A stretch of 64,000 bases of DNA from positions 62,001 through 126,000 of the forward strand of contig NZ_JABFHF010000016.1 in assembly GCF_015476655.1 (NCBI RefSeq), read 5' to 3'. Positions 55,355 to 63,229 of the stretch are shown here, one piece after another. The translations under genes and the position numbers were made by a program. The number at the start of each line of letters is the position of its first letter. Position 1 is the first letter of the stretch. This stretch comes from Aquiflexum lacus. Lineage in GTDB: Bacteria; Bacteroidota; Bacteroidia; Cytophagales; Cyclobacteriaceae. The notes under the pieces were generated by a model. The model searched no databases and had not been told where the DNA came from. It saw only the letters and a program-made list of their open reading frames with translations.

Positions 55355-56044
55355 TTAATCCAAGAAAAAAACCAAACCGATGCCGGGTTGAATCATGTTG
55401 ATCGTGGACCTTTGAGGAGAATAGACAAATTCACCGTTTCCCTGATCAGGTCTATATTCCGTATCCTGCTTTCTTAGAAATTCGACAGGACCACTGTCAT
55501 GGTACAATACTTTGAACTCAAAATGTCCCAATTCTCTATCTTTAAAAGGGATTTTCAAGCCCCCACCAAATCTATAAGCCAATACCCAATCACCGAAATC
55601 CATTCCATCTTCAATGGGTTCCTCAAATCGGGATTCTCTGATTTTATATCGGGTATAGAAATAATTAGCACCTATCTGCGCTTCCAAAAAAGGGACTATC
55701 TGTTTGTCACTTTCAAAATTATACCGAAATATTCCCATCAAAGTCAGTAAATTATTGTTCCTCCTTAGCCTCAATTCGTCAGTAAATCCAGGATATAAGT
55801 CAGTTCTTTTTTCCACTTCTGTGCCGTATTTCCCATAACCGACCCCAAAGCCGACATCAATTGGCTTATATGGAAACCGGTAATAAACAGAAAGGCTGTA
55901 TTCTGGAAAAACCGCTCCATTCATGACTTCTTTCAAGTCACCTAATGGCACACCGACATTGGCTTGAATCCCTGTGGAAAAATATTGGGCATGTGAAATA
56001 AATGTGGAAAGAAAGAACAGGGCTGTAAAAAGTATCCGTTTCAT
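55355..56044 (-). CDS. outer-membrane beta-barrel protein
   Basis: 229 residues with a signal peptide (MKRILFTALFFLSTFISHAQ) and alternating amphipathic strands such as FSTGIQANVGVPLG, SVYYRFPYKPIDVGFGVGYGKYG and IVPFLEAQIGANYFYTRYKI, ending with a terminal strand IQPGIGLVFFLD. The pattern fits an 8- to 10-stranded outer-membrane barrel. Function unknown; no operon partner. Confidence 0.75.
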   Translation of the reverse strand: MKRILFTALFFLSTFISHAQYFSTGIQANVGVPLGDLKEVMNGAVFPEYSLSVYYRFPYKPIDVGFGVGYGKYGTEVEKRTDLYPGFTDELRLRRNNNLLTLMGIFRYNFESDKQIVPFLEAQIGANYFYTRYKIRESRFEEPIEDGMDFGDWVLAYRFGGGLKIPFKDRELGHFEFKVLYHDSGPVEFLRKQDTEYRPDQGNGEFVYSPQRSTINMIQPGIGLVFFLD

Positions 56045-56102
56045 TTGATCTATTTTTGATTAGTTACGAAAAAGAATGATGGCAGTTTCAGAAACCTAAA
56101 TA

Positions 56103-56735
56103 TCATTCCAAATCACTGAAGACATACTCCAAATCCAGGCTAAACCCTTCAATGCATTCCGAATTTACAATATCTCCCGGTGAAAAAAGTTTGGAAGCAA
56201 TGTACGATCCATTAGTTAATGAGTAAATCAATAAAGTCTGTTCATTGGGATGGATTACCCAATATTCCTGTACTCCGCTTTCTTCATATACTTCATATTT
56301 ATATTTCAGTTCTTTCCGGTTGTTGCCGGGGGAGAGTATTTCGATAATCAGGTCAGGGGCGCCAACACAGCCTGCTTCATCCAATTTATTGCGGTCGCAG
56401 ACAACACAAATATCGGGTTGCACAACAGTAAAAATATCTTCGTTTCTCTTAGATTTAACAGGAAGCCTGACATCAAATGGAGCCGCATATACTTCGCAAG
56501 GCCTATTCTCTAGAAAATTGAATAGTTTATTGGATATTTTTAGGGAAACTTTCTGATGGATTCTTCTTGGTGCAGCTGCTGCTGACTTAAAAACTTTTCC
56601 TTTGATGATTTCGACCATTTCATCCATTTGCCAGGTCAGATAATCAGCATAGGAATACTTTCCACCTGCCTGTCCGGTAGGCAGGTAACCGGTAAATGGT
56701 TCGCTGACTTTATTTTCGGTCTCCTCGGATTTCAT
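56103..56735 (-). CDS. Uma2-family (DUF820) endonuclease-like protein with an inserted palindrome
   Basis: 210 residues. The PD-(D/E)XK-like Uma2 core is visible: KYSYADYLTWQMDE near residue 27, VYAAPFDVRLP near 80, VVQPDICVVCDRNKLDEAGCVGAPDLIIEILSPGN (the catalytic acidic region) and YEESGVQEYWVIHP. The family occurs in high copy in some bacteria; function is unclear, possibly mobile-element related. Residues 18-25 (LPTGQAGG) are encoded by a perfect-ended palindrome at 56664-56686 that lies ahead of the conserved domain and keeps the frame. Confidence 0.87.
   Translation of the reverse strand: MKSEETENKVSEPFTGYLPTGQAGGKYSYADYLTWQMDEMVEIIKGKVFKSAAAAPRRIHQKVSLKISNKLFNFLENRPCEVYAAPFDVRLPVKSKRNEDIFTVVQPDICVVCDRNKLDEAGCVGAPDLIIEILSPGNNRKELKYKYEVYEESGVQEYWVIHPNEQTLLIYSLTNGSYIASKLFSPGDIVNSECIEGFSLDLEYVFSDLE
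56664..56686. repeat. palindromic micro-insert inside the Uma2 coding sequence
   Basis: 23 bp with ends ACCTGCC and GGCAGGT around a central TGTCCGGTA, inserted in frame (seven codons for the 21-bp core). The 19-bp insert in repeat copies C and D has the same CCTGCC start and an imperfect inverted end. I recall PTGQAG-like peptides in other Bacteroidota proteins but cannot verify that here. Confidence 0.75.
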
Positions 56736-56756
56736 AGTTCTAATTTAGTGAAAATT

Positions 56757-56817
56757 TTAGACAGAAGATGCAAGACATAAGAAGGAGACACAAGACGCAA
56801 GACGCAAGACAAAAGAA
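56757..56817. repeat. purine-rich GACGCAAGACAAAAG tract
   Basis: Degenerate text of ACAAGACGCAAGACGCAAGA type. Similar tracts lie at 49706-49790, 59700-59735, 61270-61330 and 63035-63075, mostly right after a gene end or just before a start. Confidence 0.6.
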
Positions 56818-56890
56818 AACTAGATGAGGACAGAGTTATGGATTAACTTTAAAACTTTGCAAGCCAATAATTTTTCAATCTTCCAATTTT

Positions 56891-58897
56891 CTAATATTCA
56901 ATCAGCTTCCTCAATTTCTCCTTAAACCTTTCCACAGGAAGAAAATTCCTTTCAAGGTTTGGGGCAAAGGGGACGGGGGTGTCGAGGCTTCCTTCACGCA
57001 TGACCGGAGCATCCAAATATTCAAAACAGTTTTCCGAAATCCAGGCACAGATTTCGGCACCGATTCCACCTGTCAGGCAATCTTCTTGTAGGAAAATCAC
57101 TTTGGCAGTTTTCCTGACCGTTTTTTCCACAGCCTCTTTATCCCAAGGAAGCAAAGTCCTTAAATCCAAAATATCTGCGGAAATCCCTAATTCTTGAATG
57201 GCAGCTTTGGCCCAATGAACGCCCATGCCATAAGTGATAACGCTGATGGCATCTCCCTCTTGTACCAAATTGGCCTTGCCCACTTCTATGGTATAATAAT
57301 CATCCGGAACGGACTCCGTAATGGAGCGGTACAAAGCTTTATGTTCAAAGTACATGTATGGATTCGGGTCTTCAAAAGCTGCATTGAGCAATCCTTTGGC
57401 ATCATAGGGATTGGATGGATAGACGATCTTCAATCCAGGGGTATGAAAAAACCATGCTTCATTGGATTGGGAGTGAAAAGGACCTGCGGCAACACCTGCG
57501 CCTGTAGGCATTCTAATGACCACATCGGCTTTTTGTCCCCATCGGTAATGGATTTTTGCAAGGTTGTTCACGATCTGATTGAAGCCAACGGAAACAAAAT
57601 CCGCAAACTGCATTTCCACCATGGATTTAAATCCTTTGATGGAAAGCCCCAAAGCCGCCCCGATAATGGCACTTTCGCAAAGTGGGGTATTTCTCACCCT
57701 TTCTCCACCAAATTCATTTTTGAACCCATCAGTGATTTTAAACGCTCCGCCATAAGTACCAATATCCTGCCCCATCAGGATTAGATTGGGATATTTTTCC
57801 ATGGATTGCCTCAATCCGTCTGAAATGGCATCGATGAATCTTTTCTCAGTGACCTTGTCTGATGAAGGTAAGATGGCTTTTTGTTGGAAAGGAGAGAACA
57901 AGTCCGCCAACTCTTCTGCAGTGTCAGGTTGAACGCTTTCTTCAGCAAATGCCTTTTCCAAACCTTTATTGATGGCGTCTTTGATTTTCTTGTTGAGTTT
58001 TTCTTTTGTTTCGGCATCTAAAACTCCTGACTCCTCCAAAAACTTTTCATAATTATCCACAGGATCTTTTAAAGCCCAAGTGGACATCAGGTCTTTTGGG
58101 ACATATTTAGTACCCGAAGCTTCCTCATGGCCCCGCATTCTGAAGGTGATGGCCTCCAGCAAAACAGGTCTTGGATTCTTCCGGATATCCTCCGCCAAAC
58201 GTTTGATGGCATCATAGACTTCCAACACATTGTTTCCATCTACCCGAACAGCCTCCATCCCATAGCCAGGGCCTTTTTCGGTAAAGTATTTAAAGGCAAA
58301 CTGTTCCTCACTTGGCGTAGAAAGCCCATAGCCATTGTGTTCCACCACAAAAATCACCGGCAACTTCCAGACAGCAGCCACATTTAGACCTTCATGAAAA
58401 TCACCTTCCGAACTTGCCCCATCTCCCGTGAAGACCAAGGTCACTTTATTTTCCTTGGATAATTTATGGGCCAGACCAATGCCATCAGCAATGGCCATCT
58501 GAGGACCCAAGTGAGAAATCATGCCGACAATATGGTGCTCGTTGGTCCCAAAGTGGAATGACCTGTCCCGGCCTTTGGTGTAACCTGATTTTTTACCCTG
58601 AAATTGCGCGAATAGTTTTTCGAGTGGAAGATTTCTCCCCGTGAAAATACCCAGGTTTCTATGCATGGGAAGGATATACTCGTCCTCAGACAAAGCATTT
58701 ACCGCACCGATAGAAATGGCTTCCTGCCCCCAACCACTGAACCATTTTGAGATTTTGCCTTGCCGGAGAAGGATCAGCATTTTTTCTTCAATTCTTCTTG
58801 GCATCAGTAGGGATTCATACAACTTGATCAAAGTCTGATCGTCGTAATCTTTCCTGTCAAAAATCATTTCGGTTGTTTGGGTAGATGGATTGTTCAT
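56891..58897 (-). CDS. 2-oxoacid dehydrogenase E1, alpha-beta fusion
   Basis: 668 residues. Residues ~15-330 are the E1 alpha part (SGWGQEAISIGAVNAL; the thiamine diphosphate motif GDGASSEGDFHEGLNVAAVWKLPVIFVVEHNGYG). Residues ~345-668 are the E1 beta part (GQDIGTYGGAFKITDGF, ESAIIGAALGLSIKGFKSMVEMQFADF, DLRTLLPWDKEAVEKTVRKT). It is the TPP-dependent decarboxylase of a branched-chain 2-oxoacid or pyruvate-type complex. The alpha-beta fusion is usual in Bacteroidota. E2 and E3 genes are not adjacent. It is divergent from the CXXC-AraC regulator, sharing a 139-bp promoter region. Confidence 0.93.
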   Translation of the reverse strand: MNNPSTQTTEMIFDRKDYDDQTLIKLYESLLMPRRIEEKMLILLRQGKISKWFSGWGQEAISIGAVNALSEDEYILPMHRNLGIFTGRNLPLEKLFAQFQGKKSGYTKGRDRSFHFGTNEHHIVGMISHLGPQMAIADGIGLAHKLSKENKVTLVFTGDGASSEGDFHEGLNVAAVWKLPVIFVVEHNGYGLSTPSEEQFAFKYFTEKGPGYGMEAVRVDGNNVLEVYDAIKRLAEDIRKNPRPVLLEAITFRMRGHEEASGTKYVPKDLMSTWALKDPVDNYEKFLEESGVLDAETKEKLNKKIKDAINKGLEKAFAEESVQPDTAEELADLFSPFQQKAILPSSDKVTEKRFIDAISDGLRQSMEKYPNLILMGQDIGTYGGAFKITDGFKNEFGGERVRNTPLCESAIIGAALGLSIKGFKSMVEMQFADFVSVGFNQIVNNLAKIHYRWGQKADVVIRMPTGAGVAAGPFHSQSNEAWFFHTPGLKIVYPSNPYDAKGLLNAAFEDPNPYMYFEHKALYRSITESVPDDYYTIEVGKANLVQEGDAISVITYGMGVHWAKAAIQELGISADILDLRTLLPWDKEAVEKTVRKTAKVIFLQEDCLTGGIGAEICAWISENCFEYLDAPVMREGSLDTPVPFAPNLERNFLPVERFKEKLRKLIEY

Positions 58898-59036
58898 AGA
58901 AGACTAAATTTGGATACCAAATTAGGGCAAAGAACTTATTCTCCCAAGAGTTTTCAAAGAACTAATACGGATTGCAGTTTGGTTATAAGGAAGCTGCGTT
59001 TTCCAATTTACCACGTCAAAGAAAAATCGATAGGTT

Positions 59037-59603
59037 ATGAAAGAATTGATGATCAAAAATATGGTCTGTCCCCGTTGTGTTTCGGCTGTCGAAACTGCCC
59101 TCAAACATTTGGATATTCCTTTTGAGAATGTTGCTTTGGGAAAGGTGAGACTGCACTCAGATTTAAATGAAAAGAAAAAAGAGCTATTGGAAGCTGATTT
59201 GTCCAATCTTGGGTTTGAGGTTCTGAAGGATAAGGACTTTCAAAGGATCGAAAAGATCAAAAACCTGTTTTCTGAGCTGATGCAACAGGAAGAAATCCCT
59301 ACTGGCTTCAATATAATCACCTTTATCAGAGAACATATTCCCGAGGATTACAGCGGATTAAGCCATTTGTTCAGCAGCATTGAAGGGATTACGATGGAGA
59401 AATACTTTATTCAGTTAAAAATCGAAAAAGTAAAGGAATGGCTCTTTTACGAAGAACTCAATCTCAGTGAAATGTCCTGGAAATTGGACTACAGTTCCGT
59501 TCAACACCTTTCCTCCCAATTCAAAAAACTAACCGGAATGACCCCAACAGAATACCGGAAATTAGTCAAAAAGGATGGATTGGGATGGAAGGATATGAAT
59601 TAA
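59037..59603 (+). CDS. AraC-type regulator with HMA-like N-terminus
   Basis: 188 residues. The first ~65 look like a heavy-metal-associated (ferredoxin-like) domain: MIKNMVCPRCVSAVETALKHL with Cys11 and Cys14, then a strand pair ending LGFEVLKDKD. A linker helix leads to a C-terminal AraC helix-turn-helix (YFIQLKIEKVKEWLFYEELNLSEMSWKLDYSSVQHLSSQFKKLTGMTPTEYRK). It is probably a metal- or redox-responsive regulator; copper is a guess from the CXXC. No efflux or chaperone gene is beside it; the nearest gene is the divergent E1 fusion. Confidence 0.82.
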   Translation: MKELMIKNMVCPRCVSAVETALKHLDIPFENVALGKVRLHSDLNEKKKELLEADLSNLGFEVLKDKDFQRIEKIKNLFSELMQQEEIPTGFNIITFIREHIPEDYSGLSHLFSSIEGITMEKYFIQLKIEKVKEWLFYEELNLSEMSWKLDYSSVQHLSSQFKKLTGMTPTEYRKLVKKDGLGWKDMN

Positions 59604-60172
59604 AAGAAAGAGAGTTGAAATATGATTGAAATAAAGTGGAAATAAAAATTTATGAATATCCGCCTTTCTGAAAGTTGCATGAGTTTTCAATATTTTTGGG
59701 TTGGAAGACAGAAGACCGGGGGACGGAAGAAAACAGTTTTCATTCCTTGATTCCATAAGCTATGAATAGATATGTTTAGCCCACTGTATAAATAAACCCA
59801 ATCCAGAATTGGCTTCAGCCAATAATCTTCCAATCTTCCAATTTTCTAATTTTTCAATTTTCCAATTATATAAAAACAGCAAAGGCGTCGATTCACATCG
59901 ACGCCTAAAAATATGCAAGGTTATGAAAAAATGTTCGTTTGCTGTACGTGCCCAAAAGTAGAAAGAAAGCCCTGCCCAAAAGCAAATAAATCATTAAGTA
60001 TACTTTAAGTTAAAACCAAAAAAATCTACTAAAATTAATATTTGAATAATATTGGAAATTGGGATTCAATTCCTTTAGAATTGACGATTAAATTGCCTTT
60101 TATTTTTTACCCGAAAATATTTCTAACTTAAAGGATTCATAAACAATATCTTATTCCATAAAAACCTGTAGC
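59604..60172. other. 569-bp gap with low-complexity tracts and a hairpin
   Basis: It holds a purine-rich tract near 59700-59735, a CAATCTTCCAATTTTCTAAT tract at 59825-59870, and a perfect hairpin at 59883-59906. The rest is AT-rich promoter DNA for the GH-A-like gene. No open frame of interest. Confidence 0.6.
59883..59906. promoter_or_regulatory. perfect 10-bp hairpin
   Basis: Arms AGGCGTCGAT and ATCGACGCCT around TCAC. On the minus strand it is followed within four bases by TTTGCTGTTTTT, which could act as a terminator; no gene reads into it from that side, so it may end an unannotated transcript or be another palindromic repeat. Confidence 0.45.
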
Positions 60173-61270
60173 ATGACGCTTTTAAAATCAATACTATTCT
60201 TATTCCTCTTTAACTTAACATTTTCCACTGAGCTTGTTCCACAGGAAAGGAAAACAACCGTCGAAATCAAAGCAGATAAATTTTATATCAATGGCAAACT
60301 GACTTATGAGGGAAGAACTTGGAAAGGCAAACCCATAGAAGGTCTGTTGATGAATTCAAGGATGGTGCAGGGGATTTTTGATGATCTCAATCCTGAGACG
60401 GTTTCCAATTGGGAATATCCTGATACCGGGAAATGGGACCCCGAAAGAAACACGGATGAGTTTATTGCCAACATGGCAGAATGGAAAAGACACGGTTTAC
60501 TTTCTTTTACCATCAATTTGCAGGGAGGCAGTCCATTTGGTTATTCCCAAAGTCAGCCTTGGAACAATTCAGCATTTACAGGAAAAGGGGAATTGAGGGA
60601 TGATTTTATGAAAAGACTGGAAAAAATCCTTGACAATGCAGATGAATTGGGCATGGTACCGATTGTCGGATACTTTTATTTTGGGCAGGACCAAAGGCTA
60701 GAGGATGAAAAGGCAGTGATAGCCGCTGTTCAAAACGCCACGGAATGGCTACATGAAAAAGGCTACAGAAACGTCCTGATCGAAATCAACAATGAATGTG
60801 ATGTAGATGCCTATGACCATGAGATTTTAAAGCCTGAAAGAGTTCATGAGTTGATCACATTGGCAAAAAATATGGAAAGGAATGGCTACAGATTCTATGT
60901 CAGTACAAGTTATAAAGGAAGTGCCATCCCCAAACCCAATGTGGTCAAAGTCTCTGATTTTATATTGCTTCATGGGAATGGGGTAAGCAACCCCGATAGG
61001 ATTGTAGAAATGGTAAATCAGACAAAAGAGGTGGATGGATATCGCCAAATGCCTATTCTCTTTAATGAAGACGATCATTTTGATTTCGACAAAGACTGGA
61101 ACAATTTCGTTGCGGCCGTTTCCGCTTATGCCTCTTGGGGTTTGTTTGATTACAGAATGAAAGATGAAGGATTTGAGCAAGGTTATCAAAGTGTTCCGGT
61201 AGATTGGGGCACCAATTCAGATCGGAAAAAGGGATTTTTTGGGTTGCTGAAGGAGATTACTGGGTATTAG
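60173..61270 (+). CDS. GH-A-clan-like glycoside hydrolase, exported, family not recognised
   Basis: 365 residues with a signal peptide (LLKSILFLFLFNLTFSTE). The body looks like a clan GH-A barrel: ADKFYINGKLTYEGRTWKG at the start, WKRHGLLSFTINLQGGSPFGY, NVLIEINNECDVDAY near residue 201 with an Asn-Glu pair typical of the acid/base, and PILFNEDDHFDF near 298 as a possible nucleophile region. I could not assign a GH family. The substrate is unknown. It is a single gene with its own upstream gap. Confidence 0.65.
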   Translation: MTLLKSILFLFLFNLTFSTELVPQERKTTVEIKADKFYINGKLTYEGRTWKGKPIEGLLMNSRMVQGIFDDLNPETVSNWEYPDTGKWDPERNTDEFIANMAEWKRHGLLSFTINLQGGSPFGYSQSQPWNNSAFTGKGELRDDFMKRLEKILDNADELGMVPIVGYFYFGQDQRLEDEKAVIAAVQNATEWLHEKGYRNVLIEINNECDVDAYDHEILKPERVHELITLAKNMERNGYRFYVSTSYKGSAIPKPNVVKVSDFILLHGNGVSNPDRIVEMVNQTKEVDGYRQMPILFNEDDHFDFDKDWNNFVAAVSAYASWGLFDYRMKDEGFEQGYQSVPVDWGTNSDRKKGFFGLLKEITGY

Positions 61271-61665
61271 GAGGGAGAAGCGAGAGGCAAGAGCCAAGAA
61301 ACAAGATACAAGAAACAAGATTTGGCCTCGAGTATCAAGGAGACAAGAATATAGATGTGGAAGTTGGAATTCTGAAAGGTTAAATCGGATTAAGATTATA
61401 AGGGATTTTAATTGCTTAATGGACTTTGCCTTGTCATGTCGACGTCAGGAGACATCTAATAAGCAGGGTAAGAATATCAAAAGCTAGATTCAAAAAATGA
61501 GGCAGGATCCTTCAAATTGACTTAAATAATCATATTTTACATCTTATCACCTTTGGATGCAAACCCAATTTTCCAATTTTGTAATTTTACAATCTTCCAA
61601 TCCACCACGGCGGACAAGTTCTTCCAATCTAATTCCCTACCTTTGCACCCAAATACAGGAATACA
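61271..61665. other. 395-bp gap with several repeat tracts
   Basis: In order: a purine-rich tract at 61270-61330 starting directly after the stop codon, a solo CCTTGTCATGTCGACGTCAG copy at 61429-61460, and a CCAATTTTGTAATTTTACAA tract at 61565-61605. The rimO promoter must lie near the right end. No gene seen. Confidence 0.6.
61429..61460 (+). repeat. solo copy of the CCTTGTCA-TCGACG repeat
   Basis: CCTTGTCATGTCGACGTCAG followed by GAGACATCTAAT. It matches the outer end of the composite element at 49865 but has no partner nearby. Confidence 0.65.
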
Positions 61666-62976
61666 GTGAAAGCGAGAACATTAAAAAAGGACAAAGTCAA
61701 TATCATCACCATGGGTTGCTCCAAGAATTTGGTAGACTCCGAGGTACTTTTGACACAGTTGAAAGGGAATGGAATTGATGCCTCCCATGAATCCAACAAT
61801 CAGGACAACAATATCATCATCATCAATACCTGCGGCTTTATAGACAATGCCAAGCAGGAATCGATTGATACCATTTTACAATATGTAGACGCCAAAGAAC
61901 AAGGTTTGGTGGACAAAGTATATGTCACAGGATGCCTTTCCCAGCGCTATAAAGATGATCTGGAGAAGGAGATTCCCCAAGTGGATGCTTATTTTGGGAC
62001 TAGAGATTTACCCGCTTTGCTCAAAAAATTTAAAGCTGATTACAAACATGAATTGGTAGGCGAAAGACTTTTGACCCACAACGCTCACTACGCCTACATG
62101 AAAATCTCCGAAGGTTGTGATAGGCCCTGTTCATTCTGTGCCATTCCTTTGATGCGTGGAGGTCATATTTCAAGGCCTATTGAGGAATTGGTGAAGGAAG
62201 CGCAACATAAAGCTGCCAATGGAACCAAGGAATTGTTATTGATCGCCCAGGATTCCACGTACTACGGACTTGATCTTTATAAGAAAAGAAACTTGGCGGA
62301 TCTGTTGAGAAATCTTTCTGATGTGGAAGGAATTGATTGGATCAGGCTGCATTATGCCTATCCGACGGGATTTCCTATGGATGTGATAGAAGTGATGAAA
62401 GAGAGATCGAACATCTGCAATTACCTGGATATCCCCTTACAGCATGGTTCTACTTCGGTATTGAAAACCATGAGAAGAGGGACAACACGGGAGAAGCAAG
62501 AGGAATTGATCCATTCCATTAGAGATCTGATTCCTGAAATTGCCATCAGGACTACTTTGATTGCCGGTCATCCGGGTGAAGGAGAAGCCGAATTTCAGGA
62601 GATGGTGGATTTTGTGGAAAGGATGAAATTTGAGCGATTGGGTGTGTTTACCTATTCCCATGAGGAAAATACGCATGCACATTCTATGGAGGACATTATC
62701 CCTGCTGAAGTAAAACAAGAAAGGGCCAATTACCTCATGGAAATTCAGGAACAGATCTCCTATGACCTCAACCAACAAAAAGTGGGTAAGGAATTCAAGG
62801 TTTTGATTGATAAAAAAGAAAATGGCTTTTTTGTTGGAAGAACAGAGTTTGATTCTGTGGAAGTGGACAATGAGGTTTTGATTGATGCTTCAAAGTTCTA
62901 TTGCAGGGTAGGGGATTTTGTCCAAGTTAAAATCAATGAGGCTACCGAATTTGACCTTTATGGCGAGGTGGTTTGA
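61666..62976 (+). CDS. rimO: ribosomal protein S12 methylthiotransferase
   Basis: 436 residues. A radical-SAM methylthiotransferase that modifies an Asp of ribosomal protein S12. The UPF0004 N-terminal domain contains TMGCSKNLVDSE; the radical-SAM cluster motif is SEGCDRPCSFCAIP (CxxxCxxC) near residue 147; a C-terminal TRAM domain follows. The start is GTG at 61666, since no ATG precedes the conserved VNIITMGCSKN. It stands alone. Confidence 0.95.
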   Translation: MKARTLKKDKVNIITMGCSKNLVDSEVLLTQLKGNGIDASHESNNQDNNIIIINTCGFIDNAKQESIDTILQYVDAKEQGLVDKVYVTGCLSQRYKDDLEKEIPQVDAYFGTRDLPALLKKFKADYKHELVGERLLTHNAHYAYMKISEGCDRPCSFCAIPLMRGGHISRPIEELVKEAQHKAANGTKELLLIAQDSTYYGLDLYKKRNLADLLRNLSDVEGIDWIRLHYAYPTGFPMDVIEVMKERSNICNYLDIPLQHGSTSVLKTMRRGTTREKQEELIHSIRDLIPEIAIRTTLIAGHPGEGEAEFQEMVDFVERMKFERLGVFTYSHEENTHAHSMEDIIPAEVKQERANYLMEIQEQISYDLNQQKVGKEFKVLIDKKENGFFVGRTEFDSVEVDNEVLIDASKFYCRVGDFVQVKINEATEFDLYGEVV

Positions 62977-63229
62977 TACTCTTATGATTTACCATAATGA
63001 TTTTATTTGCCTAGTTCCCCTTGTTTGCCTGACGGAAGACCGAAGACGGGAGACGGGAGTACAAAGGCAAGATCGAAGTTGAAATGAATCGAAATAAATC
63101 AGGGCCAAAAATCAGTTAGACCTCCTAATGTGATGATTTCGGATGTTCATTATTAAAAAATTATTGATATAGTAACCTCTGAATTTTGGCTTTGATCCTG
63201 TATTGCCATAAATTCCCCAAAAAAAGAAA

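Noticed and set aside
61666-61720. Looking for an ATG start for rimO
   Set aside because: No ATG precedes the conserved N-terminus; the GTG at 61666 is the best start.
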